Below, one piece after another: positions 23,633 to 34,775 of a stretch of DNA of 64,000 bases. Within the stretch, counting starts at the first letter, position 1; each line of letters starts with the position of its first letter. A program made the translations under genes and the position numbers. Origin of the DNA: Primulina eburnea (taxonomy: Eukaryota; Streptophyta; Magnoliopsida; Lamiales; Gesneriaceae); contig NC_133108.1 in the NCBI RefSeq assembly GCF_022965805.1, forward strand, positions 41,982,051-42,046,050, given 5' to 3'. The notes beneath the pieces were generated by a model. The model did no database searches. It worked only from the letters and a program-made list of their open reading frames with translations, and had not been told where the DNA came from.

Positions 23633-24942
23633 ATTTATATGGTAGTTTAGATTGGTTTTCACTTAATAATTATTATTGATATTGATGAATGAATATTTGA
23701 GGATTCGACCCAAAACAAAAGAACACGACTTTGTAGTGGGCCGGAATAGGATATCAAAGTCCGGTCTAACCCAATATCCTTCTGCAGAAGACTAAATTCT
23801 CTCGATTGGGATATACATCGAAAAAATGAAATGGAATTAGAGATTATTATTTATCAATCATTGATCATATGCAATTATTTTATTTCACCACCACAAGTCA
23901 GATGAATGAAATCAACCCCGCTTTCATAGCCTGAAACAGGCATTGTCTACATATTTTTTTAGGAGGAAAGATAGATATTATAATCGAGTCTCGAATCTTA
24001 TATTATATCTCAAATTTAGGACCATAATATATAAGATATAAGTAATCGGATTTCATATAACTCTTGTCCAAATTTAAAACATAACAATACTTTAAATATG
24101 CTCAAAATTAACATTTATGAATATTGTCTCAAATAAGGTTATGGATTGATCCCAACTCCACTCCAAAAACAAGTCATAACTTTTCTTCAAAAATTAAATC
24201 AAGGGAGATGTTATGATTATCCAATCATAAATTTTTAAAAAAATTAATTCAGCCGATGTACGATACCTAATATATTTGTCTTTGTTTATATATGTCAAGA
24301 CGATAAATTTTACTCCCTTACACGAATTAAAGCGTGAAGTTTACAAAACAATCAGCGTAATTCGATAGATATATTTCAGGGTAAATTGACGTTTAATAGA
24401 TTTAATAACAACGACAACAAGAAAATTTGGAAACAACTCAAAACATTTCTAGTAATAATCGATTTCATGACAAACTATTTACAAGTTACTTACTCGACTT
24501 GGTCTTTTACAAGAACCCCAACCACCATGCACAGGGATACATTAATCGATCGAGTATTTCATATATACTCTGGAATGTAAAAAAGGCTGAAAGATTTTGT
24601 GTACTTTCATTCAAAGAATTATGAAAACTCTGCAGTGTCACTTAACATCGATCCAACATATAGTAGACAAAAATTGATGTCTTGCCAGAGAAATTTTAAT
24701 CATTAAAAAAATAAAGTAAAATAATTGTTACACTTCCAAGAAACAGAAATTTACATGACTAAAAAGTAAACCCTACCTAGTCTTTGACAAGATTAACTGT
24801 TTAACCCGTCATGCATGCACAAGCCCATTTATCTTCTTTTAACATGGGTTTAGTTAAACTGTCTAATCAAAATATTTCAAATAATCGCTCAAATATATTA
24901 TTATTATTATCTAATTTAGGCTAATATATAAGATCAATTTTA

Positions 24943-25007
<65 letters not shown>
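24943..25007. repeat. (ATT)n microsatellite
   Basis: About 65 bp of nearly pure ATT repeats. Confidence 0.95.
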
Positions 25008-25742
25008 CATTTTAGTTAAAAAGAAGATGTAATTATTCACATTTTTATAGAAAATAATTAAAAATAAAAATTTAAAAAATTTACCCATCTCCTCTCGGCC
25101 ATATATGAACTGGATCTGTCTGATTAATACATGTACTTACAACATGTCATACTTGGGATTGAGAAGACAGGTGAAATTTTCAGTTGAACAAGTTATAATT
25201 ATTAGGATTCTACCCACCCCTCTGCATGCACGAGAAACCCGGAAATTCATGTGATTTTTGCCTGCTCCCCCGTCGTTTTGAAATATTCACATTCTCTATA
25301 TTTTGGAACTTTTTTAACTATTTAATATTTTGTGAAATCGTTTCATTATTAAACTATCATCATTTTTAAGTTTACATTCTCCTTGTTTAATGATTGATTT
25401 TTGATTATTTTATTTATCATGTGATTTGTTGTTTTACGATTTTAAATTATTAAATAACGTCAATGATGTGTTTTGATCTCGAAAACAACACTTTCAGTTA
25501 TTTGTATTTTAATTTTTCTTCGTAGGAGTGTTGAAGTGAGACGAAATTGGTAGATTTTAATCTTTATTCAGATCAGTTCAAATTATTTGTTTGGCCGATT
25601 TCAAATCCATTAATTTATTTTAAATCTATCATCTTAAATTTAAGGTGTTTTCTAACAAGGTATTTCAAATTCTCTATTATTGAAGATATTTGAATCCATT
25701 TCTAAATGAAATTCTACCTGTCACACCCAGATAGATCGACTA

Positions 25743-25925
25743 GGCAAAAACTTGTGTGAGTCGGTCTCACTGATCATATTTTGTGACACATACCTCTTAT
25801 TTGGATCATCCATGAATAAATATTACTTTTTATACTAAGAATATTACTTTTTATTGTAAATATCGGTAGGATTGATCCGTCTCACGGATAAAGATTCGTG
25901 AAACCGTCTCACAGAAAACCTATTC
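25743..25925 (+). mobile_element. GAGACGG-family MITE with imperfect 9-bp TSD
   Basis: 183 bp, GGCAAAAACTTGTGTGAG to ACCTATTC. Flanks GATCGACTA and GATCAATTA match at seven of nine positions, which suggests an aged target duplication. Confidence 0.75.
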
Positions 25926-26433
25926 GATCAATTATATATGAACAGAATTACGATTCTATCCATATATAAATTATTATATCCATATTCTTTTCATTTTTCT
26001 CACTACATCACTGAATTTCATGCTTGTTTGTCCATGGCAGAAATGATTCGAATTATAATGCAATATTCTATGTAGGAAATCTTGAGGGCTCCTCAAAATA
26101 TCTCTTTAATTTCACTTTCCTTCAAACGTTGTAATTATGGTCGGGGAAAAGCCCTTAGAAAGAAGTGCTAATTGGTGTAATACTTTACTCTCCTACGAGA
26201 AAGCAACCAACAAAAATATATTAAAAATTTTACTTTCTTTAATTTCTTATGTAAAAAAGATAGTTTACGTATATGAATTTCATGGGAGGCCCCAGTCGCC
26301 TCACTTTAAATATTGGGATTCTCTAAATTTTATTGGGATTTGGTCCTCTGGCTAATATAGAACTAGGTGATGTAATGTGCCAAATAAAAATAAAATGTGG
26401 GTGCGTGTAGGATTTGGTGATTTTGGAATTAAA

Positions 26434-26461
26434 TTTAATATTATATTAATATAATATTAAA
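26434..26461. repeat. 28-bp perfect AT palindrome
   Basis: TTTAATATTATATT is followed at once by its reverse complement. It could extrude as a cruciform. Function unknown. Confidence 0.8.
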
Positions 26462-26916
26462 GTTGAAATTTTAATGTTTATTTAACATAGTCGACTGTCA
26501 CAATTCACCAATTTTTTTTGGTAAATCCATGACAGTGGTTGTGAAATCATAAAAGATTAAACGGCCAAATTTAGTCAACAACGTACGTATTTGGAAATGG
26601 ATTTGTAATAATTTGGTGAGTGAATAGTTGTACGTGATGGTCTTATTTTCTAAATCCTAGAGACGTGAAATATATATATATAGTAAATGTGAAATATCTA
26701 TTCTTATACAATTTTTAATGTAGTAGACTTGGAAAGTTTGACACTTTTTGGATAGAATATTTAATCGGGTGATTTTACGTCAAATTTCTCAATGATATAT
26801 GGGTTTATTTACTTGTTATAATCAGTGGAATTTCTTCATAAGATATCGGTATTGTTTTCTTACTTTATTATGATTGTTTTTTTGGATGAATAGCCTCGAT
26901 CTTCCGATTCTCCTTA

Positions 26917-27618
26917 GGCATAGTTTGATACATGAAATAAGGGAGGGATTGATAAATAATCCTCCTTATCCCATGTTTGGTACATTTTTAAAAACCCATG
27001 ATATTATCATGAGCCCTTGATAAATAATTTTTCAGAGGAATAAAATGTCCATTCTATTAGGTGTGATAATTTTAATTTAATGATAAAATATACTACAAAT
27101 GACTTAATTACCCTCAATTTATAAATGATTTTTATAAATCTATGCTAATAGGTATAAATTAAAATCAAATAAATATTTTTATTTATTTTTATATATTATA
27201 TAATATGATAATTATATAAATGACTTCGAGATAATTATATTAATAATTTTTATAAATCTCAATAAAATTATTAGTATCACTCGATCAACCTTAAAAATTG
27301 ATATTTGACTTGACTCACAAAATCAAGGGCTCAATTATCGTATTATATAATATATAAAATTAGGTAAAAATAAATAAATCATGCAAGCACTGTCGGCGCA
27401 TGAATAGATAAAAAATATGAACTCAAGCAACAACTTTGAAATTATAAAATTTATTGTGATAAAGTTAATTTTGTCATTACAATCTAATAGATAAATTTAA
27501 TCACACTTATTAAAATCATACCAAACATTAAATATAATATCCTACATCTTATTTATCCTTAACTTATCATTATATTATTTATCACATATTTATCCTATCA
27601 TGTGTACCAAACTATGCC
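26917..27618. mobile_element. Tourist-like (PIF/Harbinger-type) non-autonomous element
   Basis: About 702 bp with terminal inverted repeats: GGCATAGTTTGATACATGA on the left and TCATGTGTACCAAACTATGCC on the right, which match over about 17 positions. It is flanked by TTA at 26914-26916 and 27619-27621. A TTA target duplication with GG(C/G)-starting ends is the PIF/Harbinger signature. The interior is AT-rich, with subterminal TTATC(C)-type repeats and no transposase, so it must have been mobilised in trans. Confidence 0.85.
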
Positions 27619-28235
27619 TTAATGTACCAGTTTCTTTCTCCATAATGAAAAAGCATATTGTCATGACAGGATTTAGATTTGTGTGAGCGTGACTATATGT
27701 GCAGCGAATTTTTGTAACAACTATTTCATATTCATTTATATTTTATGCAAATTATTCACTCAAATTACTATAAAAATAATTACAATTTTTTAAAATCAAT
27801 TCAAATACTTTTCAGTTTTCAATAATTCTTGTCACTGATCGATCTACCAACTCCCGGACATCTAAATGTGGTTCCTATATGTTCAATAACTGGCTCTCGT
27901 ACACGATCCATTGTCTCGTAGGTTAATTAAGAGATGCTCTCATATACGTAGTAATTAGTACATTGTCTCAAATAGCATTTTTCTCTTAATATTCCAGCTC
28001 ATGACGATCATATTTAATACCACTTTCCTATAGCTAAACGACTTGGAACCGGAATATTTAGCAAAGCTGAATCTTTAACTTGATTTTAAGAAAAATAAAA
28101 TACCCTTTATTGTAAAAATACGATTTTATGTATGGTATATCATTAAAAAATGAGAACAAATTTTATTAAAAAAATATGAGAATTTTTTTATTAATTAATT
28201 TCATCACACCTAACGCAGTACCATCAATCTCTCAC

Positions 28236-28244
28236 TATATATAT
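28236..28244 (+). promoter_or_regulatory. TATA box of the bHLH gene
   Basis: TATATATAT lies about 60 bases before ATG 28302. Transcription from it would start after the upstream in-frame ATG at 28176, so 28302 is the likely start. Confidence 0.55.
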
Positions 28245-28301
28245 CGCGCATATAGCTACACTTCCTCGTCTCCAAACTTCGGAACCCCTAATTCGAAACC
28301 A

Positions 28302-28748
28302 ATGGATTACCCTTCATTTCCAAATCCAAGCACTCCAACCGAATCAACTTCCCTTAACAACATTGGCAAGGAAGAGAATATCAGAAAAAAGAATAAGGCG
28401 AAGCTCAACGGCGGTGCCACCATGAAGTTGTCCACAGACCCACAAAGCGTGGCGGCAAGACGGCGCCGCCACCGCATCAGCAACAGGTTCAAGATTCTGC
28501 AGAGCCTGGTACCGGGAGGCTCGAAAATGGACACGGTTTCCATGCTTGAGGAAGCCATACAGTACGTGAAGTTCCTCAAGGACCAGATTTCATGGCTCCA
28601 CCAGCAGGCCATGGTTTCAGAATTAGTTCTTCCTGTTCATCATCATCAGGAGTTTGATTTGTTCAAGGATTACACGGAGGATCAAGTTCAGACAGTGAAC
28701 GAGGATTCTTGGTTTCAGTATGAAGAAAACGTTGCTTTTAATGCGTAA
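28302..28748 (+). CDS. bHLH transcription factor, bHLH140/LAX-PANICLE1-like
   Basis: An intronless gene of 148 residues. Residues 42-96 form a bHLH domain: [11 protein letters not shown], a basic run, then [36 protein letters not shown]. The [10 protein letters not shown]...LVPGG(S/T)[12 protein letters not shown] signature is that of the HEC/LAX1/bHLH140 group, nuclear dimerising regulators of meristem and organ development. In that group the basic region usually reads ARERRHR. Here residue 54 is arginine (CGG at 28461-28463) instead of the glutamate that contacts the CA of the E-box, so E-box binding is probably weakened or changed. The N-terminus is short and Ser/Thr/Pro-rich; the C-terminus is acidic. 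In Arabidopsis the similar gene sits beside the PEBP gene, as here. Confidence 0.88.
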   Translation: MDYPSFPNPSTPTESTSLNNIGKEENIRKKNKAKLNGGATMKLSTDPQSVAARRRRHRISNRFKILQSLVPGGSKMDTVSMLEEAIQYVKFLKDQISWLHQQAMVSELVLPVHHHQEFDLFKDYTEDQVQTVNEDSWFQYEENVAFNA

Positions 28749-29639
28749 TATACGCATGCAGTGGTAGCTTCTAAGTCATTTGTTCCGTAAATATTTTGAT
28801 GTGTTGATTAACTGTGTTCGTGGAAATTTTATATGATAATTATATATTAGCTCAAGTACTATTTTAAATGTAGCTAGTGGTAGTACTTCTAGTTCTATGT
28901 GATGATGTTTAAATCCCCTATGGCTTTTTGCGATGGTGAAGAAACTTCTGGTAGCACAGTCAATTTGGATGTCTCAAATTGGATATGAGATTTGTTCTGC
29001 AGTTTGTGTATCTCAACTCTGTAAACTTGGGAGAAGCAGGAATGTACAACTACGACAAATTATATACTTTCGTCCTCTATTATTTTATTTGTTTCGATAA
29101 TAGCTTTTTTTATTAGTATTAAAATTAATATCTTTTATACTGCAATTAAAAACAGTAAATGTTAACTTTTCGATATTAGATTTTAATATTGTATTATATA
29201 ATACGTATCTGAAAATTTAAAATAATTACCTCAATCATTTAAGATAAACAGTATAGATGGGTTTTAAAATTTGGTAATCAGTGCAAAATATCCGTGCTCA
29301 TTCACTTCCTAGTTCATGAAAATCCTTTGTATATACACCGGCACTGCACCTAGAAGCTGAGGAAGCGACAACCCCATTCTGTGTTCAGCTCACAAATGGA
29401 GGGGGATCCGATCGACCCCACTGAAAGGATTGTGGTTGTTCCCGTATTGTGCAACGCACGCGCCAGTCGAGAATTGTGATGTGCCGCTTATTTAAACATG
29501 GCTTGGGAGGAAATTAAGGCATAATCCAAGAGGTGCTTTCTCAAGCATCATTCTCCTATCAAAAAAATACGTTCTCTCGTAAAATAGCTTTTTCTCTCGT
29601 CGAGCTATCCCGATTATATATGTATACACACATATATCC

Positions 29640-30440
29640 TAAGATGCCATCACATATCAAGAACCACCAGCACTATGCAAGGATTGTGTAAATAAGCTGG
29701 TCCATAATGACCAGGCTAGATCGTGAGAATTCTCTTCTGGATTTAAGAACCATCATCAGTTTAGTCAGATGCAATTACCAAAATCACCAGTCTTTGAAGA
29801 CCTCAAAACAATTGTGCAAAAGCAAAATGCTCTTCTTGGCATTGTTGAGAAGGCGAAAGGGTCTAAATCAATGGACATTAATGAACCATAACCAATGTAA
29901 AGTTGCTTTCTTTGTAGCGAAGGACAAGGACAGGAGTATAAGGGTCTCAAGAGATTTATGCCCCGCCCCATATGTAGGAAAAAATTGAAGGTCGATGCAC
30001 CATTCAAATCATTACGCCGGTGCAACGAAACTATTCACGTCACTCAGTAGCATAAAAGGATGGCTTCTCAAGGAAAAGGTTTGATCATAATAATAATTCA
30101 AAGTAAAAGATTTGATGTGACAACTTGCTCAAGCAGCTAAAATCAAGTTTGTAAAGCCAGGTAACAAAACGAGATTTAGAGTCAAACCTTAACAAGAGAA
30201 ATGTGGAATGGTACATAAGCTACCCCCACCTTATGAGATTACACCAGGATTCGCTAGCCTAATTCCCCATGGTTTGATGTATCGCTCAGGAAGCAGATGG
30301 GAAGGGCAGAACCAGAACTGGTACATTGTTCTATAGTTCCAACTTCCAAGCCACAAAGGTTTGGATTGATGTCATTTTGACATGGAAACAAACACGAAGG
30401 GCTGGTATTTGGGTACGATACAAAAATAACTTACGACAAT
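29640..30440 (+). pseudogene. Decayed coding remnant of unknown family
   Basis: One plus-strand frame from about 29640 to 30060 reads like protein but is broken by several stops. Segments include YQEPPALCKDCVNKLVHNDQ, SPVFEDLKTIVQKQNALLGI and RPICRKKLKVDAPFKSLRRC. A further open stretch in another frame near 30218-30340 reads LPPPYEITPGFASLIPHGLM then YRSGSRWEGQNQNWYIVL. The base composition is richer in C and A than the flanks. I do not recognise the family. It could be a processed pseudogene or a very old transposon gene. Confidence 0.35.
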
Positions 30441-30811
30441 TATTAGTTCTGCAGCAATGGATTAAATTTATGTTCCTTGATTGAGAGGTATAGCAATAAT
30501 ACACATAATAAAGAAAGTGTTAAAGAAAATCAAGAACAAGATGCAGTTTTTGTAATATTAATTAGTAATATCATGCAGTTAATAGCTCTCCCAGATGGCC
30601 TTACAGCTAGTACTAAACCGCAGGGATTGCATACCAAAAACATAGGATTCAGATAAAAATCGAAATTGTTGAAATCTCATGCGATTGATTAGTTGAATGA
30701 TCTACCAAGTCTCGTGCATAAACGTAACAGTGAGCTGTTACAGATTCAAAATCATAAAACTGGAAGCTTAAAAACGGAACCCTATAAACGCCAGCAGAAC
30801 GGGGCCGGGGA

Positions 30812-30975
30812 TTACTTGGATCTCTGCCTCATCTTTCGGCGCTTCCTTTTCAATCTCCTCATGCGCTTCTTCTTCCACTGTTTAACAATCAAGATTTAAG
30901 ATAAACTGTTGATTGATGGAGAAAATCCATTGATTCTTCAAAAGAAACAGTGCTTCATTATACCTTGGCTCTCAT
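30812..30975 (-). CDS. RPL41: 60S ribosomal protein eL41 (25 residues, one intron)
   Basis: The minus strand encodes M-R-A-K in exon 1 (30975-30964), an 86-bp GT-AG intron (30963-30878), then exon 2 (30877-30812) beginning WKKKRMRRLKRKRRKM and ending QRSK-stop. This is the full 25-residue, almost wholly basic eL41, the smallest eukaryotic ribosomal protein, which sits at the inter-subunit bridge. The intron after the fourth codon is a known feature of plant copies. It is easily missed by gene finders because of its length. The upstream DNA has a telobox and three site II-type TGGGCY motifs, as expected for ribosomal protein genes. The gene is intact. Confidence 0.93.
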
Positions 30976-31030
30976 ATTGAACGAGAAGATGCAATCAAGA
31001 GCCCTTCAGGATAACGGCTGCAGAATATCA

Positions 31031-31125
31031 AATTAGGGTTTTGCTAATTTATGTATAAGAGGTCTTAAAATTTTGTTGGATGGGCTTTTTAATCTTTAGG
31101 CCCATCTATTTTGGTAAATGGGCCA
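31031..31125 (-). promoter_or_regulatory. RPL41 promoter: telobox and site II elements
   Basis: On the plus strand: TTAGGGTTT at 31033-31041 (telobox AAACCCTAA on the gene strand), TGGGCT at about 31080, GGCCCA at about 31098 and TGGGCC at about 31118. Telobox plus TCP-bound site II elements co-ordinate ribosomal protein genes in growing tissue. Confidence 0.75.
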
Positions 31126-31194
31126 ATTCTCTTCCAACAAATTAGTTAAATAATTTCGGTTTGGGTTTCGCTTATCCTAGTAAGAGTGGGGTCA

Positions 31195-31640
31195 TGGATG
31201 ACTCGAGGTATTAAATAAATAGTCTAATTCAGAGCCAATTTGCCGGATACTCTCCTCATCAGCCGGACATTTATTTTTATCCCCGGGCAATCAAGAGCTC
31301 GGGCTCTCGTGCAAGCTTTCGAGTGCTTTCTACCCGGGCTACCTCGAGAAGCGCACCACACTCGAGTTTATCGATATGAGCTATCTAATCTGTCAGAATC
31401 GTATGTGTTTGGAGTATTTTAGAAGTCATCAGAAGCAAAAGTATGGGCAGCCGACTTGACATACTTAGCAAGTGGCCACTGAAAACAAGGTAATCACGAG
31501 ATTTCCTCCTATAAATAACAGGTATATTTCTCATTCACAGAGGGTGGAATTCTAAATTCTCAAGTTGACTTAAACATTGGAGTGGCAACGTCAGACACCC
31601 CTCCGACACCTATGTACGAATTCTTTTCCTTTTTTTCAGG
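31195..31640 (+). mobile_element. LTR-like fragment (solo LTR or TRIM)
   Basis: GC-richer than its surroundings, with a retroelement-promoter look: CCTCCTATAAATAACAGG (TATA) near 31505, then CATTGGAGTGGCAACGTCAG and ACACCCCTCCGACACC near 31576-31612. The last block matches the fragment at 13560-13620. No internal retroelement genes and no defined ends. Confidence 0.5.
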
Positions 31641-32189
31641 TTTTAGTTGAAACAATTATCCTTACTCAAATTTCCTAAGCATAAAATTATCCCCACTCTC
31701 CGATGGATTGCCCACGTATCTCATACCCGATTCACCCAGATATCATCACAAAACGTACTTCAAAGTTAATAATAGACGTTTAAAAATTTACGGTGGTGGT
31801 AAAAACATTGATGTATATATGCGTTATACGCACTCAAATATCATAAATGTGAAATATTTTTATTTGGCTATGACATCATTGAGCTGTTTCTAATGTCGTG
31901 GTTCTCTTACCCTATTTTTTCTTTTTAGGGTTTCAATGAATACTTAATTATAAATTAGCAAGTCGTGGTAGACACGAAATGTGTACGTTGTAGAAGAAAC
32001 GGAAAAAATATTATGATATTTTTTTAAAAAATAAAATAAAACTTAGGCGATTTTATTTGGAATGATATTAGAAAGATAAATACATAATATGAAATCATGA
32101 AGTGATTAAAGGATATTTTGAATGATATAACAACATTTCATACGAAAGTAATTTGTTGTAGTGATTCAATCAGACTAATAGTACATATA

Positions 32190-34383
32190 TACGAATAACA
32201 ATTAAACGTTATTTTAATAAAACAAAATGATTGACCCGTACCAAAGTGTTTCCTTTATATTCAAGAAGACTGATTTTGGATAATGTGATTATTGGATTTG
32301 AATGTATGCATTAGAATAAAAATAATAGAAGGACAAAAACAGGGTTTGCAACACTCAAGTTAGATATAAGCAAAACCTATGTTTTTACATTTAATTTTTT
32401 GTCGATGACATCCTTGTGTTGTTAGGTTAAGGTGGAGGACTGCATACAAGTTTGAAATTGTTTACAACTTTATGAATTAGTGTAGGGGCAGTTGGTAATC
32501 TACAACAAATCTCCCCTAACTTTCTGTCCGAGCACTCATGTTTTGGTAATTGAAGATGTCATAAATGTGTTATATTTCGAGGTGGCTAAGGGACATGACC
32601 ATTTGTTTGGGGCTGTCAACTTTCTCCCTACTCAATAAACGACTACAATTCGCTTATCTACGAGAGAGAATATGAAAATAAATCCATGACTGGTTTGTGA
32701 AGTACTTATTAAAGCCGTTTTGCAAGCACTAGCATCCTATGCCATGTCCTGTTTCAAAATTCCAGTTTTGGTCTACCATGGAATAGAGCAAGCGTGTGCA
32801 AAATTTTGGTGGAATGATAAAAAAAAAAAAAAAGGCATACATCGAGCGAGTTGGAAGAAGATTTGTAAACCAAAGAGTATTGGTGGGGTGATAAACTTAG
32901 CTACTTTTAACAAATCTCTTTTGCGAAGAAAGTGTGGCGAGTCATCCAATATCCGGATTCTTTAATGGCTAGGGTGCTCAAAGCACGATACTTTAAACAT
33001 ACCGACATTGTGGTGGCTGGACTAGGACCCAATCCATCTTTTGTATGGAGATCTTTACTGGGGGAGAATTGAGTCCAAAGAGCTTGTGATGTAGAGTGGG
33101 TGATGGTAAAATATCCAAGTTAGCTCGGATTCTTGGCTTCCTGGTGTATTCATAATTTCAAATGTAATCCGATTACTGTGGTGGATCGGGACATGAAAGT
33201 GGCAAGTCATATTTTTGACACAGGAACCTGTAATGAAGGTATCGTTCGTAAACTTTTCCCTATTCGATAAGCAGATCAGCTATGTTTGATATTCCGCTAC
33301 ATTAGTTAGGGGTACTGGCACTCGGTTTTGGGTTGAAAGCCCGGATGACATGTACTCGGTTAAGTTGGGTTACCTTATGGAAAGCAATAATTTGGCTCTC
33401 TCTTCCTAAACCCCTTATCCTTTATAATCATGGTGGAAAAAATTTTGGAGTCTTCATCTTCCCTCAGAAAGTTTAGATTTTTAATGGTGAGCATCTCGGG
33501 ATGTGCTACCTACCGCAGTAAATCTTCGTTCTCATCATGTACCATCGAATGGTTTCTTCCATATTTGTAAGTTGCATTTGGATAACACAGCCCATTGTCT
33601 TCTTTTCTGCATTGTGTTCGCATTGCTTGGAAAAAGACAATATTATGGAGACATTTGAGCAAGGTTAGTATAACTTCCTTTATCGATTGTGCTATTTTTC
33701 TTTTGAAATCGTTGAATATTGAGGACTTTGAAGTGTTTACTATGTTAATGTGGGCTGCATGGTTCGAGATATTCAAAATATTGCATGCACCAAAATATCA
33801 GGAACACAATGTTATCAAATTTGAATGGGTTTTGTCAGTGTTGGTTATGTTCAAGGAGTCTAATTTATCACGAGAGACTCCCAATATTTCGATAGATTCT
33901 GATTCAGGAACGCTTTGGACACCACCGTCACTGAACCAACTGAGGATGGATGTTAATGTCGACTATATTGGGGATAATAATATCTACAATATTGAGGTTA
34001 TCTGTAATCCTGGTTGAGTGAAATGAGGGAAATTGGTTGTTATCCATACAAGTATGGATTTCTGTCTTCGTCAAGGTCTTATCAACATTTGCATTTACTC
34101 GGACTCGCTTCTTGCTGTTCGAGAGTTGAAGTAAATACGAGGAATGTGGTTTTAGTGGTTCGATTGTGTCGGAGATTCAATCGATTATTAGAAAATGGAC
34201 TTTTTTATTTACTTAATGTTAATGAAAAATCAGGCCAATGATGTTGTTCAAGAGTTAGCTCATAAAGCTATTACATCATAATCGAATCTTGAATGGATTA
34301 ACGAAGATTGTCCCCTATGGTTGATTGATAATGTAAAACTTGAATCGTTTGGTTATTGCTAATGTAACATTTGTGTCCTTTAA

Positions 34384-34421
<38 letters not shown>
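32190..34421 (+). mobile_element. Decayed LINE (L1 clade) remnant with AAT tail
   Basis: Conceptual reading in shifting frames gives LINE ORF2 pieces in the right order: an RT palm fragment (DNVIIGFECMH, then TLKLDISKTY), the catalytic FFVDDILVLL directly after an internal deletion near 32376-32395, the post-RT block (YAMSCFKIP, then CAKFWW), a zinc-finger/linker block, and a last part resembling the linker to RNase H (LRMDVNVDYIGDNN). Many stops and shifts make it dead. It ends in an AAT run (34384-34421) that probably derives from the 3' tail. It lies about 350 bp upstream of the importin start codon. Confidence 0.8.
34384..34421. repeat. (AAT)n run, probable LINE tail
   Basis: About 38 bp of AAT units directly after the LINE remnant. 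Confidence 0.9.
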
Positions 34422-34425
<4 letters not shown>

Positions 34426-34775
34426 ATGACACTAACTGCCATTATAAATCAAGGTGACACGAGACCCAGTACCAGCTCAGAAACTCAGAAACTCTGCGCC
34501 GGAGGCTTTACCTTTTCTCCGCCTCCCGCTGCCGCCGCTGCCGCTAAACCCTTCCTTGGAATCCTACTGCCCACTCCAATCCCAACTATTTAAATTCTCC
34601 GCTCCAATATCGCAAATCATATATCTTCCGGTCACCCTTCGGGAAATATCACAATTCGAATCTTTTAGTCAACACATCGATCAAGAACATCTCCTCATTT
34701 TCTACGTTTATGCAGACAGTGTGAATTTTGCGATACGCTTGATATATTGGTTAATTTTTTCTTTGAGGAAAAGAA

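Larger units (their letters stand above)
22337..28175. other. Long intergenic stretch between PEBP and bHLH genes
   Basis: No gene is supported. Contents: three MITEs of the GAGACGG family (22590, 23456 and 25743), an ATT microsatellite (24943-25007), a 28-bp perfect palindrome (26434-26461), and a Tourist-like element (26917-27618). Confidence 0.6.

Noticed and set aside
24943..25007. ATT run considered as a CRISPR-like or tandem array
   Set aside because: A plain microsatellite; no spacers. No CRISPR array is expected or seen in this nuclear plant DNA.
28176..28301. Upstream in-frame ATG of the bHLH gene
   Set aside because: The TATA box at 28236 lies downstream of it, and the extra 42 residues are hydrophobic and unlike the family.
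33595..34017. 140-codon plus-strand ORF as a gene
   Set aside because: Its sequence is the linker region of the decayed LINE, in frame by chance.
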